Assembly (NCBI GenBank): GCA_024231695.1
Contig: JAAEQF010000212.1
Location: forward strand, 1 to 34,546
Direction of reading: 5' to 3'
Origin: FCB group bacterium
GTDB taxonomy: Bacteria; Zixibacteria; MSB-5A5; GN15; JAAZOE01
Length of the DNA stretch: 34,546 bases
Part shown: positions 1 through 7,794 of the stretch, one piece after another
Numbering within the stretch: the first letter of the stretch is position 1
How the letters are laid out: every line of letters starts with the position of its first letter
The notes under the pieces: generated by a model
The model's input: the letters and a program-made list of their open reading frames with translations, nothing else
The model's database searches: none
What the model was told of the DNA's origin: nothing
Program-made: the position numbers and the translations under genes

Positions 1-746
1 ATACACAGATTTTCGTCACGCCTGATTTTGGCTGGACCAAAAAGCGAAATCATGCCCAAAAGAGCCCCGTAGGGACAAAGGTAACGGCACCAAAATCCAC
101 GCAGGAAAATGGAAAAAGCAAACAGACCGACAATGATCCAAAAACCAAGAGCATCGATATCGACAAAGAATTCGAACATCTTGATATCGGCTACTTTATT
201 GTAAGGTGAATCGACAAATTGCCGGATCGCTTCGGGCGACATTTGCACTATAACGGCATAGACGAAAAAGAAAAGCAAAAGATATTTCAGCGTTCTCAGA
301 GGCCAGTCCAAAAAGCGAGGTAGTTTCAAGCGACGACGGACGATTTTATCACCAATATTTGCGATCATTTCGGATATAAATCCGACCGGACAAACCCAAC
401 TACAAAAACCTTTTTTGAAAATCAAAGCGGCAACGACAATCACCACGAAAATAACTACCGAGGCCGGGTGGATAGTATTGAGCGCTCCGGTATAAAACCA
501 GTCACGGAGCGAGATCATAGCCGAGATCGGAAGAAAACCCTCAGCGCCCGGCGGGCGGGCCACAAAGGCCGCCTCTCCCCCGGATTCAATATATTTGACG
601 AAAAGGGCAAACTCGACTCCGATCCAGACGATTATCGCCGTGGACAGAATCTGCGCCCAAAGCCTGAACACCCGGGTGGAAAAACCTCTATTTTTTTTAC
701 TCTCTACTTGAACTGTATTTTCCTGCTGCATACCAGTCGCTTTCAA
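1..746 (-). CDS. 4Fe-4S membrane polyferredoxin, NapH/NosR/CcoG-like (3' end outside window)
   Basis: Reading the minus strand gives an open frame that leaves the window at base 1, so the C-terminus is missing. The visible ~248 residues hold about four hydrophobic segments and two Cys-x3-Cys-Pro motifs, CSWVCP and CRYLCP (near residues 115 and 220), as in membrane-bound NapH, NosR and CcoG-type proteins. A further Cys (ENLC) right at the window edge suggests that a soluble ferredoxin domain follows. Such proteins pass electrons from the quinone pool or flavin to periplasmic or cytoplasmic acceptors in anaerobic respiration or metal-centre maturation; the exact partner cannot be told. I chose the TTG at 746 because an AGGAG lies six bases upstream (753-757); the next in-frame ATG (731) is too far from it. 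An FNR/DNR-like box lies about 60 bases upstream of the start. No neighbour shown identifies the pathway. Confidence 0.85.
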   Translation of the reverse strand, partial: MKATGMQQENTVQVESKKNRGFSTRVFRLWAQILSTAIIVWIGVEFALFVKYIESGGEAAFVARPPGAEGFLPISAMISLRDWFYTGALNTIHPASVVIFVVIVVAALIFKKGFCSWVCPVGFISEMIANIGDKIVRRRLKLPRFLDWPLRTLKYLLLFFFVYAVIVQMSPEAIRQFVDSPYNKVADIKMFEFFVDIDALGFWIIVGLFAFSIFLRGFWCRYLCPYGALLGMISLFGPAKIRRDENLC

Positions 747-805
747 AACATTCTCCTCATATACGCAACTTGAGGAAAAAGTACTAAAACGATTATTAAA
801 TCGGA

Positions 806-819
806 TTGACCTGAATCAA
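806..819 (-). promoter_or_regulatory. FNR/DNR-type box upstream of the polyferredoxin gene
   Basis: The plus-strand sequence TTGACCTGAATCAA is an imperfect palindrome, TTGAC-N4-ATCAA. It matches the TTGAT-N4-ATCAA consensus of FNR and the TTGAT-N4-GTCAA form bound by NO-responsive DNR-type regulators. It is centred about 67 bases upstream of the TTG start of the polyferredoxin gene, with room for a class II promoter. Regulation is inferred from the motif only. Confidence 0.45.
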
Positions 820-859
820 ATAATAAAGAAATATTAAAAAGAGAGATTTAGGTTACTGG

Positions 860-2311
860 TTATTGCCTGTTGCGACTCTTCTTGAGCAGGTCACGAAGGT
901 ACTCGATCATATCATCACGCGGGATAGTCTTCTGAATATTCTCAGCCTTTAACCAATCTTCCCGGTCGGTCACTTCCTGAGCCTGCACTTTTCCGGCAAT
1001 CAGATTCTTGATCGTCACCTGATTGTTTTCGAATTCGTCCGAACCCAAGATCACCGCTGCCGGAATCCCGGTTCGATCGGCGTATTTCAATTGCTTGGTC
1101 AGGTTTTTGGTCGTCCCCAGAAATATCTTGGCTTTCAATCCCTGCGAACGGATATAATTCAAAATCCCGATATATTCCGGCAATCGTTCCCGGTCCATCA
1201 CCGTAACCAGCACTTCAGAAATAGTATCCTGATAATCGATCATCTTGCGCATCATCATCGCCGCCAGCAAACGATCAATCCCGGCCGAAGCTCCGGTAGC
1301 TGGAATTTTGCGGCCCAGGAACCGTTCCACCAGTCCGTCATATCTTCCCCCGGCGAAAACCGATCCGACTTCAGGGATGTCATCAAGCACGGTTTCGAAT
1401 ACCGGTCCGGTGTAATAACCAAGGCCTCGAACGATAGTCAGGTCAACCTGAGCTTTGTTACTGGGAACATCCAGATTTTCCAAAAAGCCTGCTATCTGCC
1501 TCAACTCAGCAATCCCCTCTTCGGCTTCGGGGACACCTGCTAGAAGTTCGGCGGCGGCAGTCAGGCTGTCGGAAGAAAATTTTTGAAGATTCAAAAACTT
1601 TTCAAGCGTAGCGATCTGATCCTCTGGAAGATTCAAACCCGGGATCAAATCGCCCGATCTATCCTTGCGGCCGAGTCCGAGTTCGAGTTTGACCGATTCT
1701 ATCCCCTGCTTGTCCAATTTGTCGATAACGCGAAAAACACCGCCGGCCTGATCGTCGGGAATACCGGTAAATTTGGCCAGTCCATTGAGGATTTTGCGAT
1801 TTGAATAACGGATACGATAGTTGGGCAGACCGAGTTTTTCAAACGACTGGCAGATAGCAGCCATAATTTCAGCATCTGCCAGATACGATTCGGTGCCGAC
1901 CGAATCGATATCAAACTGAGTGAATTCACGGAACCGTCCCGGATCGGGCTTATCCACCCGCCATACCGGGCCGACCTGATAACGCCTGAACGGCAGAGGC
2001 AGTTCAGGATTTCCGGCCACGAAACGGGCCAGCGAAGCGGTCATTTCGAACCGCAAAGCCATATCGACCTTGTCCGGACCCTCGAAATTGAAAATAGTCT
2101 TGAGATTATCCTCGCCGTAATCGGCGCCTTTGAGTGTTTCTATCTTTTCCAGCGCGGGGGTTTGCAGAGGTGAAAAACCGAAAGATTCAAAAACCTCGCG
2201 GAAAACCGAGATCATTTTCTGCCGGGCCATTTCCTCGGCCGGCGGATAGTCTCTAAAGCCTTTGAGGACTTCCGGTTTGATCTTTTTCGGTTTGTTTTTA
2301 TTCTTGCTCAT
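860..2311 (-). CDS. hisS: histidyl-tRNA synthetase, divergent alpha-proteobacterial-like type
   Basis: Class II aminoacyl-tRNA synthetase that charges tRNA-His in the cytoplasm (483 aa, a usual length). Visible are motif 2 (LRFEMTAS, then RVDKPDPGRFREF near residues 118-130), the histidine-binding motifs RGLGYYTGPVFE and GRYDGL, motif 3 (ATGASAGIDRLL) and a C-terminal anticodon-binding domain (EVLVTVM to VTIKNL). Canonical bacterial enzymes carry RYERPQKGRYRQF in motif 2; here KPDPGRFREF and the following TQFDID resemble the alpha-proteobacterial group that reads tRNA-His lacking G-1. The start is ATG 2311 with AGGG four bases upstream. The frame stays open up to 2380, but that extension would run into tRNA-His. 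The gene lies 27 bases downstream of tRNA-His and is probably on the same transcript. Confidence 0.95.
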   Translation of the reverse strand: MSKNKNKPKKIKPEVLKGFRDYPPAEEMARQKMISVFREVFESFGFSPLQTPALEKIETLKGADYGEDNLKTIFNFEGPDKVDMALRFEMTASLARFVAGNPELPLPFRRYQVGPVWRVDKPDPGRFREFTQFDIDSVGTESYLADAEIMAAICQSFEKLGLPNYRIRYSNRKILNGLAKFTGIPDDQAGGVFRVIDKLDKQGIESVKLELGLGRKDRSGDLIPGLNLPEDQIATLEKFLNLQKFSSDSLTAAAELLAGVPEAEEGIAELRQIAGFLENLDVPSNKAQVDLTIVRGLGYYTGPVFETVLDDIPEVGSVFAGGRYDGLVERFLGRKIPATGASAGIDRLLAAMMMRKMIDYQDTISEVLVTVMDRERLPEYIGILNYIRSQGLKAKIFLGTTKNLTKQLKYADRTGIPAAVILGSDEFENNQVTIKNLIAGKVQAQEVTDREDWLKAENIQKTIPRDDMIEYLRDLLKKSRNRQ

Positions 2312-2338
2312 AAGCCCTGGAAAAATCCAAAAATAATA

Positions 2339-2413
2339 TACTGGGGGGCGGAATTGAACCGCCGACCCCCTGATCCACAATCAGGTGCTCTAACCAAGCT
2401 GAGCTACCCCAGC
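2339..2413 (-). tRNA. tRNA-His (GTG), without encoded G-1
   Basis: A full cloverleaf can be drawn: acceptor GCTGGGG/CCCCAGT, D stem GCTC/GAGC, anticodon stem CCTGA/TCAGG with loop TTGTGGA (anticodon GTG), and T stem GGCGG/CCGCC with loop TTCAATT. CCA is not encoded. The base before position 1 is T, position 72 is T (a G1-U72 wobble) and the discriminator is A73, so the canonical G-1:C73 pair of bacterial tRNA-His is absent. The gene lies just upstream of hisS. Confidence 0.95.
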
Positions 2414-2424
2414 ATAAGCTTTAC

Positions 2425-2453
2425 ATATTATTTTTATATCGCCCGTAAGTCAA
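2425..2453 (-). promoter_or_regulatory. sigma70-type promoter of tRNA-His-hisS
   Basis: On the minus strand TTGACT and TAATAT are separated by 17 bases, and the -10 box ends 11 bases before the tRNA-His 5' end, the expected distance for a tRNA promoter. No other start signal lies between tRNA-His and hisS, so it probably drives both. Confidence 0.7.
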
Positions 2454-2480
2454 GCACTTTTAAAGACATAATGTCAAAAA

Positions 2481-3170
2481 CTACGGTTTGATCCTCAGGC
2501 TGTCTGCCAGTTTTATCGAACCGTCCTTGAACCGGACCGCAGCCGTATCCAGAACCCCGACCCGCCTGTTTTTCCAGACCAGACAGGAATCGCCGGCATA
2601 TTCAGTACAGACCCTTTTCACCGAAGTCACGATTCCGATAGTATTACCCAGAGGATCGGAAAAACCGGATTTTTCCGGGACGATTTTTACAACCCAAACC
2701 GAATCGCCGACCGGGCTGTTTTTCCAGTCAACTCGAAAGAGAAGATCCACCAGCTTTCCTCCTCTTTGCGGCGGAAACGGCGGCTGTCTTTTCTTATCCG
2801 GCCAGTCGGCCATAGCCGAGATTTTGAGATCGTAAAGGGTATTATCCAGTGTGGAAACTCCAATCCACTCCCAACCGGAAAGTATAGTCCCCGTTGTATC
2901 GGCGGCAATCAAAAGGCCATCGTCGCGCATATCATCCGAAGCAAAATAGAGAAAGTCGTTCTTCTCGATTTTAAAATAAACCTCTACCCCGGCCAAAGAA
3001 TCGAGCGGGCTGTCGATAAAAACCGGTAAAACTGCCAGAGTATCTTCAGCCGCTACAATAATCTCACCAACGGTCAGGATTATCCGTTTGTCACCAGCAA
3101 CAGCAACGGAGATTATCGCCAGGGCAATAATTGTAAAGATGATTATCCGGCTGGTAATTTTCATGGACAT
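2481..3170 (-). CDS. secreted cohesin-like protein of unknown function
   Basis: About 229 residues. An N-terminal signal peptide (KITSR followed by a run of I, V and A, cleavage near VAVAG) predicts export. The mature part is rich in beta-strand-like segments; an opening such as LPVFIDSPLDSLAGVEVYFKI followed by a tract on a time- or value-derived quantity looks like cohesin-type or dockerin-partner folds often found in secreted proteins of FCB-group bacteria. It has two Cys (near CTEYAGDSC) that could form a disulfide. I chose ATG 3170 because GAGGG lies six bases upstream; the TTG at 3176 and ATG at 3164 are alternatives. It follows the WlbA-like gene by 10 bases and is probably co-transcribed with it. 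The function is not recognised. Confidence 0.7.
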   Translation of the reverse strand: MSMKITSRIIIFTIIALAIISVAVAGDKRIILTVGEIIVAAEDTLAVLPVFIDSPLDSLAGVEVYFKIEKNDFLYFASDDMRDDGLLIAADTTGTILSGWEWIGVSTLDNTLYDLKISAMADWPDKKRQPPFPPQRGGKLVDLLFRVDWKNSPVGDSVWVVKIVPEKSGFSDPLGNTIGIVTSVKRVCTEYAGDSCLVWKNRRVGVLDTAAVRFKDGSIKLADSLRIKP

Positions 3171-3180
3171 CCCCAACCCT

Positions 3181-4146
3181 CTACAATTGGCGGGGTTTTT
3201 TATTCAAGAGTATCGGATGTGACCGTTCCCGGATGCCGATCGCATCGGCGTTACGAATACCGTGGGCCAACTCTATCGAGGGGCGCGAATCTTCCAGTCC
3301 GAATCCGCCGCCATTGAGTATATCCTGATAGACGACCGTGTGCAGATCGGTGAAGCCGCCGGAGAATTCGATTTCCTTGCCGTCGATGGTAATCGAACGG
3401 TAGGTCGGTTTGCCCTCATCGACCGCCACTTGCGGCAGGTCATTGCGGTCAATCGATAATAACCAGGTCACCCGCGCTCGTTCCAGTTCGATAAAGCCGC
3501 CGGTTCGAGTACTGTTGCCCAGATGGACCTCGCTGTGTTCGACTCCGCCGAAAAGCCAGATCAACAGATCGAAGAAATGAATACCTATATTGGTCGCCAG
3601 ACCGCCGGACCGTTCAACCTGGCCCTTCCAGGAAACCAGATACCATTTCCCGCGCGAGGTGATATAGGTCAGGCAGACTTCATGCTTGGTATCGGACTTT
3701 TCTTTCATCAGTTTTTCGCGCAAGGCGATCAGGGCCGGATGGACGCGAAGCTGGAGAACGGTATATATCTTCCTTCCGCTTTCCTTTTCCAATTCGGCCA
3801 AGGCATCTATATTCCAGGGGTTGAGCACCAGCGGTTTTTCACAGATGGCATCGGCATCGATCCGCAACGCAAAACGGGCATGAGCGTCATGCAGATAATT
3901 GGGCGAACAAATACTGACAAAATCTACCTTGTTCTCATCGCTATGCCGCCTGAGTTTCTCGATATGGCGATCAAACCGTTCGAACTCGGTGAAAAAACTG
4001 ACATCGTTGAAATGACGGTCAAGTATGCCGACCGAATCACTGGGATCAACCGCCGCTATAAGCTTGTTGCCTGTATCTTTAATCGCTTTCAAATGTCTTG
4101 GGGCAACATAGCCACCGGTGCCGATCAGTGCAAAATTCCTGGACAT
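3181..4146 (-). CDS. Gfo/Idh/MocA oxidoreductase, WlbA/WbpB-like UDP-sugar dehydrogenase
   Basis: A 321-residue cytoplasmic NAD(P)-dependent oxidoreductase. The N-terminal Rossmann fold begins NFALIGTGGYVAPRH; SICSPNYLH and CEKPLV (catalytic Lys region) follow, then LTYITSRGKWY and ATNIGIHFFDLL. These blocks closely match WlbA/WbpB, which oxidises the 3-OH of UDP-N-acetyl-glucosaminuronate on the way to 2,3-diacetamido-uronic acids of O-antigen. No aminotransferase, acetyltransferase or epimerase partner lies next to it, so the precise substrate is inferred. The start ATG has AGGAG five bases upstream. It leads a two-gene unit with the secreted protein, and the HAD gene on the other strand shares its 155-base upstream region. 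Confidence 0.85.
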   Translation of the reverse strand: MSRNFALIGTGGYVAPRHLKAIKDTGNKLIAAVDPSDSVGILDRHFNDVSFFTEFERFDRHIEKLRRHSDENKVDFVSICSPNYLHDAHARFALRIDADAICEKPLVLNPWNIDALAELEKESGRKIYTVLQLRVHPALIALREKLMKEKSDTKHEVCLTYITSRGKWYLVSWKGQVERSGGLATNIGIHFFDLLIWLFGGVEHSEVHLGNSTRTGGFIELERARVTWLLSIDRNDLPQVAVDEGKPTYRSITIDGKEIEFSGGFTDLHTVVYQDILNGGGFGLEDSRPSIELAHGIRNADAIGIRERSHPILLNKKPRQL

Positions 4147-4301
4147 ATTATCTCCTGCAAACGACCTGTCTATTCATTCGCTCTTTTACAATTTTAAAAT
4201 CATCACCGGCGAATAATAATATAATTATCGGCCATTTGCCCGTTTTTTTTGTAAATTGGCCCATCGACTGGCGATTGGTCGTTATAAAACGAGGATTTAA
4301 T

Positions 4302-5096
4302 ATGCAAAAATCAGAAAAATCTATCCCAGCCCAAATCAAGGGTTTTCTCTTCGATCTCGATGGCGTCTTTTATATCGGACCGGATCTGATTGAAGGCGGC
4401 GTGGAAACGATCAATTATCTGAAAAAGAACGGCTATCCCTGTCGTTTTATTACCAATAGTTCCACTCGATCCATCGCCACCCTGCATCGGAAACTCGTTA
4501 AACTTGGTTTGCCGATTGACGAACACGAAATCCTCACTTCGGCCAAAGCCACTGTTCTGCATCTGCGCCAAATGGGTCACCCTACCTGTTTTCTCTGTGT
4601 CAACGATGATGTGCGCCAGGATTTTGCCGAAATCCCACAGACCGAAACCGATCCCGAAGTTGTCGTTCTCGGCGATATCTCTGATCGCTGGGACTATGAT
4701 ATCCTGAATCGCATGTTTGCGATGCTGATTAACGGGGCCGAACTAATTGCCATGCATAAAGGCCGTTACTGGCAGGAACCGGAAGGTCTACAACTGGATA
4801 TCGGCGCTTTCGTGGCCGGGCTGGAATTTACAACCGACAAAACGGCCGTGGTCATCGGTAAACCGAACCCGGCTGCTTTTCAGATAGCCCTGACCGATTT
4901 GGGCCTGTCGAAAGCGGAACTGCTTATGATCGGCGATGATATCATAAACGATGTTGGCGGAGCTCAAAACGCAGGAATACGAGCGGCCTTGGTCAAAACC
5001 GGCAAGTATCGAGAAGATCTGGTCAGAAAAGCCTCGGTCACACCGGACATCATCTTGGATTCGGTCGCCGATCTGATCGACCTGCTGAAAGCATAA
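4302..5096 (+). CDS. HAD-IIA family phosphatase (NagD/LHPP-like)
   Basis: A 264-residue cytoplasmic hydrolase. HAD motifs are complete: motif I FDLDGVFY with both Asp, motif II TNSS, the Lys of motif III in IGKPNPAAF, and motif IV IGDDIINDVGGAQ. The IIA cap (about residues 80-180) and overall order match the NagD/4-nitrophenylphosphatase and LHPP group, which remove phosphate from small molecules such as phosphoglycolate or nucleotides; the real substrate is unknown. Start ATG 4302 has GAGG seven bases upstream; the frame is open further upstream but lacks a ribosome site. It stands alone, divergent from the WlbA-like gene. Confidence 0.85.
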   Translation: MQKSEKSIPAQIKGFLFDLDGVFYIGPDLIEGGVETINYLKKNGYPCRFITNSSTRSIATLHRKLVKLGLPIDEHEILTSAKATVLHLRQMGHPTCFLCVNDDVRQDFAEIPQTETDPEVVVLGDISDRWDYDILNRMFAMLINGAELIAMHKGRYWQEPEGLQLDIGAFVAGLEFTTDKTAVVIGKPNPAAFQIALTDLGLSKAELLMIGDDIINDVGGAQNAGIRAALVKTGKYREDLVRKASVTPDIILDSVADLIDLLKA

Positions 5097-5208
5097 TTGG
5101 TTATAGAATTTAGTTGACTCTTATTAAGCCAAATACATAAATTCATCATAATCAGTCGATATCGAAGACATTTATACGGATTCATAAGATAATTTCGGGA
5201 GGAATAAC

Positions 5209-7008
5209 ATGTCTTATTCAAAAGTATATCAAGCCGGTCTGGTGGCCTTGTTGGCCCTATGTCTTCTGGGCACTACCGCCCTGGCGGATGTCAAGGATAA
5301 CCTGACCTATCAGGGCAACAAAGCTCGCATTGCCGTTGGCAAAATCAAACCCAAAGCGGACAAATGCAGCTATGACATGGCGGCAGCCATCGGGGAAATG
5401 TTATCGACAGCCCTGACCAACACCGACAAGTTTATCGTTCTGGCCAGCCAGGAAGAGGTTGCCGAACTGGCCGAAGAAATTGACTTCGCCGAATCGGGCT
5501 ACGCTGAGGAAGGTCGCGGGCCGGAGAAAGGATTGATGGAATCGGCCGATCTGTTAATCACCGGCGCAGTAACCGCCTTTGAACCGGATGCCGGCGGGAG
5601 TGGCGGCGGTCTTGGTGGATTGAAGAAAAAAGCTTTCGGAAAAGTAGGTATGAGTTCCAAGACGGCCAAGATAAAAATCGATATCAAGCTGATTGATATC
5701 CGTACCCGAAGAGTACTCAAAGCAACCGATGTTGAAGGGAAATCCTCCAAGTGGAAGGCCAGTATGAGCGGCGGCGGCTGGACCAAAGACATGGCTATGG
5801 CTGGCGCGCTGGGTGTTTATTCGAATGAACCGATGGAGAAAGCTATCCGGGCGGCATTGGCCAAGATGGTGGAAAAAGTCTCCAAGGAAGTCCCCGATGA
5901 ATATTACCGTTATCAAGGCGGCGGCCAGTATAGCACCGAATATGCTCAGGGACAAGCCGGCGCGGCCACTCAGTCCGCAACCGGCACGGCGACGTCTGCA
6001 CCTTCGGCTGCCACGACGACGACAGCGGCCCCGAAGAAAGTCCAGGCCGAGGATATGACTCTTTACACCAAATATGACTTCATTCCCGGCAACAAGGTCA
6101 TCTTCTATGATGATCTTTCCGGTGAAGAGGAAGGCGAATTCCCCTATCGCTGGAATCTGGAAAAAGGAGTTTTTGAAATCGCCCGAATGGGCGGCAAATA
6201 CTGGATTCTCTGCACCGATGATGGTTACATCCTTCCCAAAATACCGACCGGTCCTTTACCTGAGATGTATACGGTTGAAATGGAGTTTTACAGCGCCGGC
6301 CCCAAATTTACGATCCCTTACTATTATATACAATGGCTCAACGATAAGGGTAACAGTATTGGCGTGTTCCAGGTTCATTCCGGTAAAGCCACATCCCTGC
6401 AAATCCAGGGTAAGAATCTGGCCAGTAAGACATTGACCGAATCACTGTCCAAAGGCACGCACACCATGCGCATCATGGCCACCAAGCGTTCGATCAAATG
6501 CTATGTCGATCAAATCCGTGTGGCCAACGTGCCCAAAGTCGAAGGTTTCAATCCGGTCGGCTTCCGCTTACGCATGTACCCCTACAAGGACGAAGGCAAC
6601 CATTGCATGATCAAAAGCTTCCGCTATGCCGAGGGGGGCAAGAGCATGCGCGAACAACTGGATGAGACCGGCAAAATCGTCACCCACGGCATTCTCTTTG
6701 ACCCTGACTCCTATGTAATTAAAGGCGAGTCATTCAAAACACTCAAGAATATCGGCCGGCTGTTGGAAGATGATCCCGACCTGCGCCTTTCCATCGAGGG
6801 CCATACCGACAGCGACGGCTCCGAAGCGCATAATTCGGAACTATCACATAATCGCTCGAAAGCTGCGGTTGATTACCTGATCCAGAAATATGGAGTTGAC
6901 GCCGATCGTTTGGAAGCCCGAGGCTGGGGCGAATCGAAACCGATCGACACCAATGACAGCCCCGAAGGCAAAGCTAATAACCGGCGGGTTGAATTAGTAA
7001 AGTTATAG
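5209..7008 (+). CDS. CsgG-like / OmpA-domain fusion envelope protein
   Basis: A 599-residue exported protein. Residues 1-26 are a signal peptide (LLALCLLGTTALA, no lipobox Cys). Residues ~35-230 resemble the CsgG/curli-assembly fold (KARIAVGKI, LSTALTNTDKFIVLASQEEV, LITGAVTAFEP, IDIKLIDIRTRRVL). An Ala/Thr/Ser-rich linker (240-280) leads to a 190-residue beta-sandwich-like part (283-475, with FYDDLSGEEEGEFPYRWNLE as in LamG/DUF1080 proteins). An OmpA peptidoglycan-binding domain closes it (FDPDSY ~498, GHTDSDG ~531, NNRRVE at the end). The protein may tie an outer-membrane structure to peptidoglycan. GGGAGG gives a strong ribosome site; a possible promoter with TTGACT at 5114 lies upstream, and a terminator follows. 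Confidence 0.85.
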   Translation: MSYSKVYQAGLVALLALCLLGTTALADVKDNLTYQGNKARIAVGKIKPKADKCSYDMAAAIGEMLSTALTNTDKFIVLASQEEVAELAEEIDFAESGYAEEGRGPEKGLMESADLLITGAVTAFEPDAGGSGGGLGGLKKKAFGKVGMSSKTAKIKIDIKLIDIRTRRVLKATDVEGKSSKWKASMSGGGWTKDMAMAGALGVYSNEPMEKAIRAALAKMVEKVSKEVPDEYYRYQGGGQYSTEYAQGQAGAATQSATGTATSAPSAATTTTAAPKKVQAEDMTLYTKYDFIPGNKVIFYDDLSGEEEGEFPYRWNLEKGVFEIARMGGKYWILCTDDGYILPKIPTGPLPEMYTVEMEFYSAGPKFTIPYYYIQWLNDKGNSIGVFQVHSGKATSLQIQGKNLASKTLTESLSKGTHTMRIMATKRSIKCYVDQIRVANVPKVEGFNPVGFRLRMYPYKDEGNHCMIKSFRYAEGGKSMREQLDETGKIVTHGILFDPDSYVIKGESFKTLKNIGRLLEDDPDLRLSIEGHTDSDGSEAHNSELSHNRSKAAVDYLIQKYGVDADRLEARGWGESKPIDTNDSPEGKANNRRVELVKL

Positions 7009-7032
7009 GTTGTTAAACCGGACAAAACCTGA

Positions 7033-7066
7033 CTCATCCGCCGGTATAGCGGCGGATGAGTTTTTT
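7033..7066 (+). terminator. Rho-independent terminator of the CsgG/OmpA gene
   Basis: A perfect 10-bp stem, CTCATCCGCC with GGCGGATGAG, surrounds an 8-base loop and is followed by six T. It lies 25 bases after the stop codon of the CsgG/OmpA fusion gene. Confidence 0.85.
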
Positions 7067-7100
7067 ATGCGAAAAATCTAACTTCAACTCATTCTTTTTG

Positions 7101-7129
7101 TTGCCATCAAAACATACTCTGATTAGATA
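7101..7129 (+). promoter_or_regulatory. sigma70-type promoter of the lpoB-like operon
   Basis: TTGCCA and TAGATA are spaced by 17 bases, between the preceding terminator and the lpoB-like start codon. It suggests that the two lipoprotein genes form a transcription unit of their own. Confidence 0.5.
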
Positions 7130-7188
7130 TTTTGTGTATAAGCGATAAAACAGGAATTCATCATAGATTTTAGAGAAAGGAAGCTGTC

Positions 7189-7794
7189 GTGAAAAAAGGA
7201 ATTTTACTGTTTCTGGCGGTCGTGTTATCGCTGACCGTTATTGGATGTGGGTCATCCTACAAAGTCTCCCGCCTTGATTCTGAGACCGTCACCGATGTCA
7301 GCGGCAAATGGAACGATACCGATGCCCGGCTGGTAGCCGAAGAAATGATCGGCGATTGTGTGTCGCGGGTCTGGCTGACCGATTTTGCCGCAGCCACCGG
7401 TGGCAAGCCAATTGTTACGGTAGGCACCATCCGCAATAAAAGCAGTGAACATATCGATACCGAGATTTTCACCTCCGATTTCGAACGCGAACTGATCAAT
7501 TCGGGCCAGGTTCGGTTTGTGGCCAGCCGCGGCCAGAAAGACGAGTTACGTGAAGAGCGTTTCGATCAGGAAGCCTGGGCGTCGGCTGAAACGATGAAGA
7601 AAATCCGAGCCGAAACCGGCGCTGACTTCATGCTGGTCGGAGCGATCAAATCGATTGTCGATCAGGTCGAGGGACTTAAGGTCAAATTCTACCAGACCGA
7701 TCTGGAGTTGATCAATATCGAAACCACCGAAAAAGTCTGGATCGGCACCAAGAAAATCAAAAAAGAAATTTCCAAGAAAAAAACCAAGTGGTAG
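7189..7794 (+). CDS. LpoB-like (penicillin-binding protein activator) lipoprotein
   Basis: A 201-residue lipoprotein. The signal peptide ends in the lipobox VIGC (Cys20). The body (GKWNDTDARLVAEEMIGDC, PIVTVGTIRNKSSEHIDTEIFTSDFERELINSGQVRFVAS, TGADFMLVGAIKSI, IETTEKVWIGTKKIKK) fits the LpoB family, which in enterobacteria sits in the outer membrane and activates the peptidoglycan synthase PBP1B; outside that group members are only known as predicted lipoproteins. It starts with GTG behind AGAAAGGAAG. The following gene overlaps it by seven bases, so the two are translationally coupled. It may work with the OmpA-domain protein just upstream at the cell wall. Confidence 0.85.
   Translation: MKKGILLFLAVVLSLTVIGCGSSYKVSRLDSETVTDVSGKWNDTDARLVAEEMIGDCVSRVWLTDFAAATGGKPIVTVGTIRNKSSEHIDTEIFTSDFERELINSGQVRFVASRGQKDELREERFDQEAWASAETMKKIRAETGADFMLVGAIKSIVDQVEGLKVKFYQTDLELINIETTEKVWIGTKKIKKEISKKKTKW

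Noticed and set aside
2312-2380. Upstream extension of hisS
   Set aside because: The open frame runs on into tRNA-His, and its residues do not look like HisRS; ATG 2311 has a ribosome site.
3523-4197. Long plus-strand frame opposite the WlbA-like gene
   Set aside because: It is antisense to a well-recognised enzyme gene and shows no family likeness or ribosome site.
4256-4288. Possible promoter (TTGGCC ... TATAAA) before the HAD-IIA gene
   Set aside because: The spacing is 21 bases, too long for a sigma70 promoter.
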